Position numbers and translations under genes: made by a program | NCBI GenBank assembly: GCA_026210745.1 | Contig: CP110631.1 | Coordinates: forward strand, 4,650,001-4,714,000 | From: Exobasidium rhododendri | Taxonomy: Eukaryota > Basidiomycota > Exobasidiomycetes > Exobasidiales > Exobasidiaceae | DNA: 64,000 nt | Direction: 5' to 3' | Part shown: piece after piece, positions 48,201 to 57,346 of the stretch | Layout of the letters: the number at the start of each line of letters is the position of its first letter | Position numbering within the stretch: position 1 is the first letter of the stretch | Notes under the pieces: model-generated | What the model saw: the letters and a program-made list of their open reading frames with translations, nothing else | Told to the model about the DNA's origin: nothing | The model's database searches: none

Positions 48201-48636
48201 TGCTTCCAGCTTGAGGCGAGGCGTCTGGAGTAAACCATTGCTGGAGGAGCATATGCAATACTCCCTCTGCCTGGAGTACATCATTCCAGTCTATGAACAC
48301 CTTCTCTAGCAGGATCTTCTGAATATCAGTAATCCAGACGATATTTCTTTGTGCGGTCCTCTGGTCCCCTTCGCTGGACGCCGGCCACACTGCATGCTTG
48401 CGAAGTCGAAGCGGGAGATTCGATGGCACAATCTGAAGCAAGTCCAAAGGCGCAAGAACCAAATTCCAGAGTTCGTCTTCCGAGGGAATAGGAGACTGAA
48501 GCTTCTGCTTGATCTCGGCATGCCGTGTCTTCAGATCTCTAAATGTCCTGTCTACTTCTCCCCCGCCGTCATCGTGGACCATGGGTGTGGCTGGTGGGAA
48601 AAGAAAATCGAGAACAGACTCTTTCATATTTTGCAT
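45235..48636 (-). CDS. TEL2: Telomere length regulation protein TEL2
   Basis: Two exons: 48636-47888 and 47854-45235, giving 1122 residues. The C-terminal TEL2 domain is clear (~residues 620-740): APVYIHDLVLLLRESE, ALKHTELLIKKKARWGGEVDENA, LLALQNNYGFKHFEERK, ALTALVVASPSLVGPCLCEQYYN and SITQRVGILNSLAIGARELS. At the exon junction the frame gives ERSQFFPVTSSSFNRYF, a natural TEL2 sequence. This requires a 33-nt intron ending in GCGAG; the better-looking TTCCCAG acceptor 15 nt later breaks the frame. TEL2, in the TTT complex, stabilises PIKK kinases (TOR, ATM, ATR). The middle has an acidic/Ser-rich linker. Confidence 0.9.
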
Positions 48637-48764
48637 TTGTCGTGCGCACGGCCCCAAGGGCGAAGGAAAGTCAAGACCTGAAGTGCGTGGAGGACTTTCT
48701 CTTCAGCTTTCAATCACACAAGCAGAGATCGCCCCAGCACAGTAGAGTACTGCTCCGGCCTGTC
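48637..48764. promoter_or_regulatory. 128-bp bidirectional promoter TEL2/USE1
   Basis: Only 128 bp separate the ATGs of TEL2 (minus) and USE1 (plus), so both promoters must lie here or overlap the coding starts. No TATA-like element is seen. The GCGCACGGCCCCAAGG stretch (48643-48658) is the most GC-rich part. Confidence 0.6.
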
Positions 48765-49907
48765 ATGACTACAATGTCACCATCGACAAGTGCTCAGAGC
48801 GATAGAAAGCCACTTTCACCCTTTCGACAATCTTCTGCCTCCTCCATACACATCTCACGTCTACTGGACCGCTTAGAAGCGCAATTGGAAGAAGAGAAGA
48901 GCAGTGCCCCGGATCAGTGGACACGAGCAGGTCTGGCCATCGCGGTGACCAATGCTAGCAACCAGCTTGACAACTTCTCGCGTGGTCAGAACGGGTCCTC
49001 ACATTCTTCATCTTCATCTTCCTATGGGTAAGCTGCTTCGTTGTCCTCACGGCAAAGTGTATCTGCTGACTTCTGGCTCCCATCAGATCTGAGACGCACT
49101 TGTCCCTCTTGAGAGCTCGTCTACTGCGGGCAACGGCGAAATATGATGCGCTGATGCAAGTGAAGGTATGCTTGCTTCGATACCCTTCAATGCTCGATGC
49201 TCTACGCTCACATGATGCTATTAATTGTATTTCCCTCTGTACAGCCTGCTCAGACGTCCAAAAGCTCAGCGTGGTCTGCTTCCAACGCTGTCAATCCTCT
49301 CCTCAACCCGCGCTTGTATCTCACACAGGGATTGCTGGAGGAGAGCGACTCAGACTCGGACTCGGAGGCGCAGGACGAAGAACTTCAGGCATCAGAGGAG
49401 AGAGGCGCTGGAAGCACAAACGGGACAGAAATCTCGACAGGGATCGATCCGGAAAATGAGAAGCAAGAAAGAGGTCAAGATGTCGATGCTGATAATGACG
49501 AAGAAGAGATCAGGCAGATGCATTTGGCAGCACGCCGGAAAGGAGAAAGTGAGGGTACCATTCGAGAGAATAAGAAGGAGGCTGGCGAGGTGCAGACGGA
49601 AGCAAAACCAACGGCACTTCAATCAGAGCGATCGATCCAAGACTCTTTATCGGGCGAATTACTTCGCATGGCAGGCATCCTAAAGACGAATTCAATGGCA
49701 TTCGCAGACGCACTCGAGAGAGATCGGAAGCTACTGGAAGAAGCAGGTGAGAAATTGCAAGGCAACTTGACGCTCATGACGAGAACAAGAGGCAAACTAG
49801 GCGAGTACAGTCAAAAGGCAAGAGGCATGGGCTGGTTGACATTGGGTACTGTAGCAGTGGTCTGTATGAGCTGGGTCATAATGTTCATCCTCATTCGCCT
49901 GACTTGA
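48765..49907 (+). CDS. USE1: USE1-like ER SNARE
   Basis: Three exons: 48765-49027, 49087-49165, 49245-49907, giving 334 residues. The N-terminal helical part includes ISRLLDRLEAQLEEEK. The SNARE-like C-terminal helix reads IQDSLSGELLRMAGILKTNS...ALERDRKLLEEAGEKL, followed by a membrane anchor (WLTLGTVAVVCMSWVIMFIL). This matches USE1, the Qc-like SNARE for Golgi-to-ER retrograde fusion. The central linker is acidic and expanded. The ATG used is the first in frame after the divergent TEL2 start. Confidence 0.85.
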
Positions 49908-49971
49908 AATTTTATCGTCTAATTATCATGGTGTAAATTGTTCTAAGTGCATGAATCGGACCACATCTCAA

Positions 49972-50414
49972 TCACCGGCCTCCACGAAGAGCCAGAACAA
50001 GCTAAGGATGAGAAAGGCAGGTGAAATGAGAGAAAGTCGTTACTGTCAATAGCAGCAAGGAAGCACTCACATGTAGCACTGATCCTCCTTCCACACCAAA
50101 GTCCTTGGCAAATTTTTCGTCGTGCATTTGCTTTCCACCGAAGATCAATCGCTGCTGACTTGGTGGAATACCCTCTTTCTCCTCTACTCTTTCTTTAATG
50201 CGTGTGATCTGACAGAGGAGCATGTAAGCCACTATTCCACAGCATGCCACAGTAGCAGCACGCCTTTATGCTTACCTTGTCAGTCGGCTCAATATCAAGC
50301 TCAATCTCTGGCAGAGACACAATCTCAAGTTAGTCCACTAGTTCGTGATAAGTAGGCATCAAGCAAAAGTATGGACTCACCCTTGCCCGTCAGCGTCTTG
50401 ACTTTGATCAGCAT
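49972..50414 (-). CDS. RUB1: NEDD8/Rub1 ubiquitin-like modifier
   Basis: Four exons: 50414-50381, 50307-50276, 50208-50071, 50001-49972, giving 77 residues. [42 protein letters not shown] and [12 protein letters not shown] are NEDD8-specific. The C-terminus reads LVLALRGGR: Ala at position 72 distinguishes NEDD8 from ubiquitin (Arg) and permits recognition by the NEDD8 E1. Only one residue (Arg) follows the Gly-Gly, so processing removes a single amino acid. It is conjugated to cullins by UBC12, which is encoded at 3628-4509. The last exon of 30 nt is found only by splicing. Confidence 0.96.
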
Positions 50415-50636
50415 CTTTGCCTGTCTGTAATCGAGGAGTGAATCGAACAGTGACGCATTGACCAGAGCTGACGTCTGAGGGGGAAAGATGATGAGAGCTT
50501 GTCTAAAGATCAGATACACGTGGATGATCCAGTGTCACTTATGGGCCGTGTATAATTAGGCGTGGGGTAGACTTGGTAGGCAGCAGCTCTTGTTCTACTA
50601 CCTACTACCTTCTAGTAGTCGTTGGTCCACTTGCAG

Positions 50637-52841
50637 ATGTCCTCCTCCTCGCCTTCATCGTCTCGTACTATACAAGCTTTACACGTCCAGGCGCCAGACT
50701 CGACTTATCGCTCATTAATATCCTTGCTGTCCTCTCCAGCACTCTCCGCTTCGTCTCACTTAGACTTGATACCAGCGAACGGACTCTCTGCCTCCATAAC
50801 GCACTATCTTTCTACCTTACCGGTGGAAGATGCAGCTCAATTTGCGAAACTTCTAGCGAGCAGCAATGCGCTCTGGTCGACATCGCTCATCTTAGAAAGA
50901 GCGACTTTGGTCTTCGAAGCGGCTGCACGATCAGTCCTGGGTCGCATTGATGTCATTATCGGAGAGAGGAAAGGGTCGTTAAATTGGTCCTCGCGAAGAG
51001 CATTGGTGACTTGGTTTCGAGCGATTGCCGATGCGATCCACCTCGACAAAGAGTCTGTCCCAACGGCTTGCAGTGGAAATCCTTTATCCACCTTGGCTTT
51101 GCACACTGGTCTACTGGCAGGACTTCAAGCGGCAAAGGCACAGCGAAAACAAAATCAAGACCGAGGACTAGACGTCCGATCTGCCTTGGCTCGAGCCGAG
51201 GACGAGTGGTGCATTTCCCTGGCAGAATGCTTGGAACCTTTAGCAGGTCAAATTTCTTCACTACCACATGATGATTGGGAGGTCGAGTTCAGGAAGGCCT
51301 CCCTGACAAGTGGTGCAGTCGAAGCAAAGTTGCAGTTGAAGACGACAGCTCTTTACTTGGCAGCTCAAGCTGCCCCATTTGTTCCCTCCAAGAAGTTGGC
51401 AGCCCTTCCAGGTAATGTCTTGATATCAGTCTTGTCAGATTCGATGTTGCGCCTGTTTGAAGAAAGCAAGGTACTCGACTCTATTCGAGAAGACATCACA
51501 CAAAATGATGCAGGCCAATTGCTTCTCAAGGCTGACAGTCCCACAGCTAGCAACACCGCAGCTTTCGCCTCCAACCCTCTCTACTCACTCATGGGCCCGC
51601 TATCACGAATACTTTCGCTTGCGCTCTCGAACGTCACTCGGACCATGCAGCCCCTTCAAGTTCAAGAGATGCTGATTGAAAAGGGCGGCTTACTGGCTCG
51701 TATGCAGAAACTCGCTCATCAATGGCAGACGAAATGGCTTAGCTGTCGTTTAGCGGGTGCGAGTGAGGAAGATATTGATGCAGCTTCAAAGTCACAAGTT
51801 ACGCAACTGTGGGGTGCCTTCAAGACGCTTCTCTTCAGCTACACCATGATCTTTGATGCGCTAATGGAAGCCATCGTCGATTCTTGTCCCAGCCCAACGA
51901 TCACATTGAAGCCTACGCCCGAGAGTATTTCCTCCTCTTCTGGGCGATGGCCTCCTAGCACTATATCCAACATACCTGCGACCTATCTCCTCTTGACAAA
52001 GACAATCCTGCTCACCTATTCGCATCTGTCTTGGATCACGTCGACGTTTGGAAGCACCGCCTTTGATGCCTTTCGCCGAGTTTTCTACGAAGCTCTTGAA
52101 GTGCTGGTACGAGATGAGCAGGCATGTGTCAACTTAGTAGAGTTGCTAGCTCCAGAACGCACCGACTCGTCCCTACAAGACAACCGTGGACGACGAGCGG
52201 CCGTTACGTACTACTTTGATGTAGTGGAGCAAAGTATGGTCGCTCTCCCTGACGAGATGGTGGTGAACGATATACTGCCCTTCGTCGAAGAGTACCTTGG
52301 ACATGCCGAGCATCAAGATTCCTTCGAGTCGTCTCACTCGGTCGTTCTCAGTATCTTTGCCACGCAAAAGTCTTGCGTCTGCGAGTTGACACCTTACTAC
52401 ATCGACTTGCTCCTACAGAACTTCCCGAAACATCTACAAGAAGATCAGTTGCTTCACACGTACTCCACTGTGATTAATGCTACTTCCGACAAGAGTGACA
52501 CAGTGACCTGGTACAGTCTGGAAGTGCTGTGGAAGGAAATCGAGGACGAGCGTCGGAGGATCAGTAAAGAAGGCAAGGATACGGAAAAGGGAACGGAAAG
52601 TGCGACTCGAAGACGGCAATTGAGTTATGTGTACGTGGCGCAGATCCCCAACATTAACCTAGTATTACTCCGCTCACTCTTGGCAAAGGTCAAGTCGCTC
52701 ATTCTGCAAGAAGAAGCAAGCTCAGAGGAGAGAAGTTTGATGTGCGGAAAGGTGTTTGATTGCATGGGAGAATTGGATGCCAGTACAAGGGAAGAGGGCT
52801 TGCGCTGGTGGCTGGAAGAGAGGAAAGCGTTTGGAGTGTAA
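50637..52841 (+). CDS. Pex8-like peroxisome biogenesis protein
   Basis: Intronless, 734 residues from the ATG at 50637. All-helical predicted protein. The C-terminal third contains YYFDVVEQSMVALPDEMVVND, FESSHSVVLSIFATQKSC, PYYIDLLLQNFPKHL and a TYSTVINATS...WYSLEVLW block, which I associate with fungal Pex8, the intraperoxisomal linker of docking and RING import complexes. Yeast Pex8 often ends in a PTS1 tripeptide; this protein ends in FGV and lacks one. The assignment rests on remembered family features, so it is moderate. It is divergent from RUB1 across 222 bp. Confidence 0.5.
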   Translation: MSSSSPSSSRTIQALHVQAPDSTYRSLISLLSSPALSASSHLDLIPANGLSASITHYLSTLPVEDAAQFAKLLASSNALWSTSLILERATLVFEAAARSVLGRIDVIIGERKGSLNWSSRRALVTWFRAIADAIHLDKESVPTACSGNPLSTLALHTGLLAGLQAAKAQRKQNQDRGLDVRSALARAEDEWCISLAECLEPLAGQISSLPHDDWEVEFRKASLTSGAVEAKLQLKTTALYLAAQAAPFVPSKKLAALPGNVLISVLSDSMLRLFEESKVLDSIREDITQNDAGQLLLKADSPTASNTAAFASNPLYSLMGPLSRILSLALSNVTRTMQPLQVQEMLIEKGGLLARMQKLAHQWQTKWLSCRLAGASEEDIDAASKSQVTQLWGAFKTLLFSYTMIFDALMEAIVDSCPSPTITLKPTPESISSSSGRWPPSTISNIPATYLLLTKTILLTYSHLSWITSTFGSTAFDAFRRVFYEALEVLVRDEQACVNLVELLAPERTDSSLQDNRGRRAAVTYYFDVVEQSMVALPDEMVVNDILPFVEEYLGHAEHQDSFESSHSVVLSIFATQKSCVCELTPYYIDLLLQNFPKHLQEDQLLHTYSTVINATSDKSDTVTWYSLEVLWKEIEDERRRISKEGKDTEKGTESATRRRQLSYVYVAQIPNINLVLLRSLLAKVKSLILQEEASSEERSLMCGKVFDCMGELDASTREEGLRWWLEERKAFGV

Positions 52842-52914
52842 GATGCTCCGATCCAGTGTGCTTGTTGTAGTTACCCCATCTTCAAACCTCCTACTACAAT
52901 CTGGCCTTTGATGG

Positions 52915-53616
52915 CTACTTGCGGTCCTCTGGAGCAGTCTGATCGACGAAGGGCATGCTTAGCGCTGCAAAAGCCTTCTTTCGGCCTTCATTGAGCATTC
53001 CCAAGAAGCCGGCATTACTGCTGTCCGTGACTCTACTGTGGTTCCACTCTTCTGTGTGAGTGTGGATCTTGCCTTCGCTGTTCTTGATAATCGTCAGTAA
53101 GGAGTTCATCGTCTTGAATGGCTTTGCATCTGCCTCTTCTGATCGATAGTAGGTGACGTCTTGATTGACCAGGATACTGTTGGTCAGGGTTTTTGGTGAT
53201 TCCAACACTTCAAAGTTGTCAATGGTGGAACGAGGGAAAGCCTTTGGTAGAGCGTTGAACTGAGCTCTGATCTTTGCAATGCCTTCCGCAATAGAGACTG
53301 GGTCGTGGAAGACGGCATTGTCAGCATAAACAGAGTACGATGCTTCCTTTGGCTTGCAAAGGTAGAGATCCTTCAATGCTGACAAGATCGGCTCCTCGTC
53401 GCTACTGGGTTGACGACGAGCCAATTTCTGTGACTCGGCAGGTGAGAGACCAGAGGCGTTGACCTTTTGGTCGGAAGGGGCTCCAGAAGATGACATGGTT
53501 GCGGCGGCGGTGGATTTGGTTGCCTCGTTGATGATCGAGTAGAAACGAGTCGAATTACGAGCAGTGAAAGAAGAGGTGTTTGTGATTATACTTTTTCTGA
53601 CGAGTACAGTCTGCAT
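52915..53616 (-). CDS. NTF2/SnoaL-like domain protein, probably mitochondrial
   Basis: Single exon, 233 residues. The first ~40 residues (MQTVLVRKSIITNTSSF, RNSTRFYS) have Arg and hydroxyl residues with no acidic residues, like a mitochondrial leader. A cone-shaped NTF2-like fold follows (~80-205): LKDLYLCKPKEASYSVYADNAVFHDPVS, IDNFEVLES, FKTMNSLLTI and HTHTEEWNH. Fungal proteins of this DUF2358-like type have no known function. No catalytic residues can be assigned. It is convergent with the Pex8-like gene. Confidence 0.65.
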   Translation of the reverse strand: MQTVLVRKSIITNTSSFTARNSTRFYSIINEATKSTAAATMSSSGAPSDQKVNASGLSPAESQKLARRQPSSDEEPILSALKDLYLCKPKEASYSVYADNAVFHDPVSIAEGIAKIRAQFNALPKAFPRSTIDNFEVLESPKTLTNSILVNQDVTYYRSEEADAKPFKTMNSLLTIIKNSEGKIHTHTEEWNHSRVTDSSNAGFLGMLNEGRKKAFAALSMPFVDQTAPEDRK

Positions 53617-53961
53617 GCGAGAATGGTGTGGGAAAGGGATGGGTGTAGGTGTGCCGTCCCGACTACTTATATTCCCACCTCAGGCTGCTCGATCTGCCCT
53701 CTCTGGCATCGAAGACCCTTGATGAACAAGCTTTTATCGCGTAAGCAGGCCCACGAACCCTTTCCTTTTCCATTCGGATTTCCTCGACTCATCTCTAGTC
53801 AGCGCGGGGGTGGAGCAGCGCTTGTTCTTCGTCATCGAGCATAATTGTGTCGTTGGAGGATTAGAGTCGACACGTGTGCGGTCTCCCCACCCCTTCCCTT
53901 TGCCATTCTTAGTACATTCATCCGAGAAATAGGACCGTAGCCATCACAATACTGCTTCACC
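53617..53961. other. Divergent intergenic region
   Basis: 345 bp between the start of the NTF2-like gene (minus) and the solo HTH ORF (plus). Nothing recognised apart from a mixed G/T and C/T composition. No terminal inverted repeat was seen flanking the HTH ORF on this side. Confidence 0.4.
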
Positions 53962-54192
53962 ATGGCTCCATTCAGTCCTCTCTCCTGCGCGAGGGCGAAG
54001 GGAATGCAAGACGCAGGGCTGTCGATCCGCGACATTGCCAAGAAGATGGACCGACCTGTGTCTTCGGTAGGAAATGTGCTGAAGAGAGCAAAGAATCATA
54101 ATACCTTTCAGCACTTGCCCAGAAGTGGAAGACCGTTGAAGCATTCTGAGCGAGACAGAAGGGCTGCGAGGAGAAGTAAGAAAGCAACATAA
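53962..54192 (+). CDS. Solo Tc1/mariner-type helix-turn-helix protein
   Basis: 76-residue frame with an excellent start context (CACC ATG GC). The sequence GMQDAGLSIRDIAKKMDRPVSSVGNVLKRA is a helix-turn-helix like the N-terminal DNA-binding part of Tc1-type transposases. It is followed by the linker LPRSGRPLKHSERDRR, which fits the SGRP hook and second HTH start of these enzymes. No DDE/D catalytic domain follows within 1 kb. An alternative splice (GTAAGA donor at 54177, CTACAG acceptor) would change the tail to a short basic end. It could be a domesticated regulator or a transposon remnant. Confidence 0.55.
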   Translation: MAPFSPLSCARAKGMQDAGLSIRDIAKKMDRPVSSVGNVLKRAKNHNTFQHLPRSGRPLKHSERDRRAARRSKKAT

Positions 54193-54585
54193 GTGGCCAT
54201 CCATGGGTGCGCTAGTATTCAAAGCCAGAAGCAAATGTCTACAGAGGGTGGAAGGAAGTAGAGTGTCAGCAGCACTTACAAGCCATTAAGGAAAGGGACA
54301 GGAACGCATAGGTACCTCAGAGGGTATCGTGCTACGTTCGGTGATCTAGTAGTATGCCTCAATTGCTGAGGATCAGAGTCCGGGTGGATCGATTGTGGGA
54401 GCCAACGGCATCTGACTGCATTTTAGGGACGCCTTGCTATCTTTGCAATTCTTGTACGATCCAAGGAGCATACCTCCACCGCCCCGAACTTCATCCGAAC
54501 ACGATCCTCCCTCCGCGGTATCAGATCGCAAAGGCAGCCAAGAGTATAGCTACCCCTTCTTTATACACATAGTTGTCTTGCCACG
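54193..54585. other. Intergenic after HTH ORF
   Basis: 393 bp. No transposase catalytic domain, inverted repeats or conserved frame recognised. A small forward frame at 54354-54572 shows no domain features. Confidence 0.4.
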
Positions 54586-55111
54586 ATGAAGAGTACTGGG
54601 CGGAGTATAGGAGAAATGGATCTTTACCAGTGGCAGTGTCTCACCGGAAATGAGGACGAAGAGAGGGAGGAAAAGGAGGAAGGGGACCCTGTACCTGCGT
54701 GAGCATTTCAGGAAAGAAGGACAGTATGCGTGCATCCTGCTTGCTTAGGTAGACCGACGACGCAATTCGACTCCGATTTGAGGGAACGAAAGAAGGGTGG
54801 CTGATTGTGCGATGTTTCTGGGGGATGGACGGCAGCACGACAATCTCACATAAAGCCTCCTCCCTCTTGGCATCCTATATTTTGGACCATGACAATTAGG
54901 CCCTACTGTGGCAGGAATGACGGCGCCGCTTCCTTTCCCTGGTTCACCCTTTGGCGTCAAAGCGGGTGATATGATATTGAAGAGAGGAGCGGACTTGAGT
55001 GGAACGGCCTCTCAATTCGTCGTGACGGTAAAGAGGGAGCGGTACCTGTTGGGAGAGGTCGACAAGAGTCTACCCCTGCTTGCTCGCAAAGCACCTCTCA
55101 AGAGAACATGA
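54586..55111 (+). CDS. Unresolved small spliced gene
   Basis: A forward segment from the ATG at 54586 encodes MKSTGRSIGEMDLYQWQCL and an acidic stretch ending GDPVPA at a GTGAGC donor. Further right an open segment to the TGA at 55109-55111 reads PFGVKAGDMILKRGADLSG then SQFVVTVKRERYLLGEVDK. With intron 54699-54752 (GTGAGC...GTAG) and a weaker one (GTGGCT...GGCAG) they can be joined in one frame of about 118 residues. The second donor is poor and I do not recognise the product. The right segment looks coding (regular hydrophobic/charged alternation); the joining is tentative. Confidence 0.3.
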
Positions 55112-55136
55112 CGAAAAGTCGCTACAGCCTGCCAAG

Positions 55137-55144
55137 ATATATAA
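55137..55144 (+). promoter_or_regulatory. TATA-like box of secreted-protein gene
   Basis: ATATATAA about 217 bp upstream of the ATG at 55361, followed by a long pyrimidine-rich leader (about 55150-55350). This TATA plus CT-rich block layout is common in highly expressed fungal genes. Inference from sequence only. Confidence 0.4.
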
Positions 55145-55360
55145 CGAGAGACTTTCTTTCTTCTGCTCACTCCTTTCCTACTTCAGTAGTCTTCTTCCCT
55201 CTTACTCCATTTCCTCTTCACCCCACTCTCTTCACTCCCCTTCTCTCCTACATCATTGCACATCTATTTCCCTTCAGCTACACATCACCTCGCATCACAA
55301 CACACCGCACCTCTACGCCATCCCGCCTCCCCACTACTACACTTCTCCCCTCTACACAAA

Positions 55361-57346
55361 ATGAAGGCCTCCACCACTCTCTCGCCTCTTGTCTTGGCAT
55401 CATTCTTCACTGTTGCTTTGTCTCGATCCGGCGGTCCTAATCGACTGGACTCTCGAACTGTCAGCTACGGCAATGACATGCCTATGCCTTCTGTCGACGA
55501 CTGCGCTGGGGGCAAGAAGAACGCAGACAGTCCCGTCTGGCCAGATACTACTATTCCCAACAACAACGGTAGCCCTTGGTTGCATACGGGAGGAAGCACC
55601 GATCAAGGTAGCAATGCAAGCTACGGCAGCGGCAAGAAAGATGACGCCAAGCAGACTGGTGGAAGTACCGACAACGGCAAGAGTGACTCCGTTCAGGGTG
55701 GCAACGCAAGCTATGGAAGTGGCAAGAAGGACGACGCTACGCAGGCTGGCGGCGACGACTTTGTTTCCGGTGGCGGATCCGTTCAAGGAGGTGGATCCGT
55801 TCAAGGAGGTGGATCCGTTCAAGGAGGTGGATCCGTTCAAGGAGGTGGATCTGCGCAAGGCGGCGGTGCTGTCCAGGGCGGTGAATCTGCTGCTCAAGAG
55901 GGTGGCAAAACCAAAGCGGCTGGTTCCGTTACAGGCAGCGGCAACACTCAAGGAAGTGGATTCACCAAAGTGAAAGGCTCCGTAGGTACTGGATCAAGTC
56001 AAGACGAAGGAAGCTACGGTGGTGGTAGCGGCAAGAAGGATGATGCAAAGCAATCCACACCCAAAGTCACCGACAATGGCTCTGCACCAAAGGTCACTGA
56101 CAATGGTTCCACACCAAAGGCGACCGACCTTGGCTCGACTGGCAAGCCGAACATTCAGCAAGGCACAGTGGACTGCCACGACCACCAAGGTAGCTGCATC
56201 AAGCTTCACAATGACGCTGTCTGCACCGGTGTCGAGACTGCGCAGAGTTCCAGCAACGACGCGGGCAAGAGCTCTGATGCTTCCCTTGTATGCGAAGAAG
56301 TCGACGCACAGACAGGCTTCGGAAAGGGCCAGTGTCGGACCTCGCACGACTCGACTGTCCACGTTCAGTTCTCGAGTGGATCGTCCTACGTCGTGACCAT
56401 CTCTGCCGCTGGAAGCAAATACTCGTTTGATTCCAGCAAAGGTGGTCAAGATGACGCTTACTTGATCTGGTCGACGGAAAAGAGCAAGAGTGGATTCGTC
56501 GACCAGCCCAAGCACGACTCCAAGACTCCAGGCGCTGATCTCTACTGCTACAAGAACAAGCCCAAAGGTTCTGCTGCCTCTTCCGGTCCAGGTGGGAAGG
56601 AAGTTGACGCCAAGCAAACGACTCCTTCCTACGATGGAGGCAGTCAATCGTCCAGCCAATCTTCGAAGGGTGGAATGTCAGGATCAGGTGCTGCTCCGTC
56701 GGGCGACCAAACAGGAGCACAGACTGGCAGCGGCACGGGAAGCTACACCGCAGGCGGCTCTGTGACTGGCAAGGACGACAAGGACAAGACAAGCGATTGC
56801 GCAGATAACGACGTCGATTGCCTCATGAAAGACGGTAAGGACAAACCTGCAGTGGGAACGAGTGACAAGTGTGCTGTCGGAGATGCTTATTGCAGTGTCG
56901 ATCAAGGTAATAACAAAGACAAGTCGACGCAACCTGGTCAAAGCGCACCGCCTACCACTGGCACGCAAGCACCTGATCAAAGTACCCCCCCTCCCACGGA
57001 CACTCAAGACTGCACTACGACTAATACTTGCGAAGACGCCGACCACAAGAAAGAATCCTACCAGAGCAACGGCAAAGACAGCAGCAAGAGCAAAGACGAC
57101 AAGAAGGAGGGCAACAAGCCCAAAAATGCACCTCAGGATGACTGCGACGACGAAAAGAAGAAGGACAGCAGCAAGCCCAAGGATGTTTCTCAAGGTACCT
57201 CCCAGGATGACTGGAATACAAACGGCGATACCTACAAGAGTAAAGACGATAAGAAGACCAGCGGCAAGCCCAAAGATGCTTCGCAAGGTACTTACCAAGA
57301 TGAACCATCCGCTGGCGGGGACAGCTACAAGAGCAACGGAAAGTAA
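55361..57346 (+). CDS. Secreted Gly/Ser-rich repetitive protein
   Basis: Intronless, 661 residues from the ATG at 55361. It has a signal peptide (MKASTTLSPLVLASFFTVALS) with cleavage expected near residue 21. The mature chain is hydrophilic and repetitive: GSGKKDDAKQ-type units, SVQGGG hexapeptides in tandem, KVTDNGS units, and Lys/Asp-rich SKDDKK units at the C-terminus. A central folded-looking part (~265-400) holds Cys residues (DCHDHQGSCIKL, VCTGV, VCEEV, GQCRTS, LYCYKN). No transmembrane helix or GPI signal. It could be a cell-wall, matrix or effector-like protein; no family recognised. The strong leader suggests high expression. Confidence 0.8.
   Translation: MKASTTLSPLVLASFFTVALSRSGGPNRLDSRTVSYGNDMPMPSVDDCAGGKKNADSPVWPDTTIPNNNGSPWLHTGGSTDQGSNASYGSGKKDDAKQTGGSTDNGKSDSVQGGNASYGSGKKDDATQAGGDDFVSGGGSVQGGGSVQGGGSVQGGGSVQGGGSAQGGGAVQGGESAAQEGGKTKAAGSVTGSGNTQGSGFTKVKGSVGTGSSQDEGSYGGGSGKKDDAKQSTPKVTDNGSAPKVTDNGSTPKATDLGSTGKPNIQQGTVDCHDHQGSCIKLHNDAVCTGVETAQSSSNDAGKSSDASLVCEEVDAQTGFGKGQCRTSHDSTVHVQFSSGSSYVVTISAAGSKYSFDSSKGGQDDAYLIWSTEKSKSGFVDQPKHDSKTPGADLYCYKNKPKGSAASSGPGGKEVDAKQTTPSYDGGSQSSSQSSKGGMSGSGAAPSGDQTGAQTGSGTGSYTAGGSVTGKDDKDKTSDCADNDVDCLMKDGKDKPAVGTSDKCAVGDAYCSVDQGNNKDKSTQPGQSAPPTTGTQAPDQSTPPPTDTQDCTTTNTCEDADHKKESYQSNGKDSSKSKDDKKEGNKPKNAPQDDCDDEKKKDSSKPKDVSQGTSQDDWNTNGDTYKSKDDKKTSGKPKDASQGTYQDEPSAGGDSYKSNGK
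55775..55882 (+). repeat. 18-bp coding minisatellite (Gly-Ser-Val-Gln-Gly-Gly)
   Basis: Four identical copies of an 18-bp unit (GGATCCGTTCAAGGAGGT) at 55775-55846, followed by two diverged copies to 55882. Each copy encodes six residues, so copy changes preserve the frame. Confidence 0.92.

Noticed and set aside
55400-55951. Minus-strand ORF with tandem TSLNGS units
   Set aside because: It is the antisense of the 18-bp repeats in the secreted-protein gene, which has a signal peptide and a natural start.
56684-57298. 204-residue hydrophobic minus-strand ORF resembling a membrane protein
   Set aside because: It is antisense to the Lys/Asp/Ser-rich repeats; backwards Lys and Asp codons read as Leu and Val.
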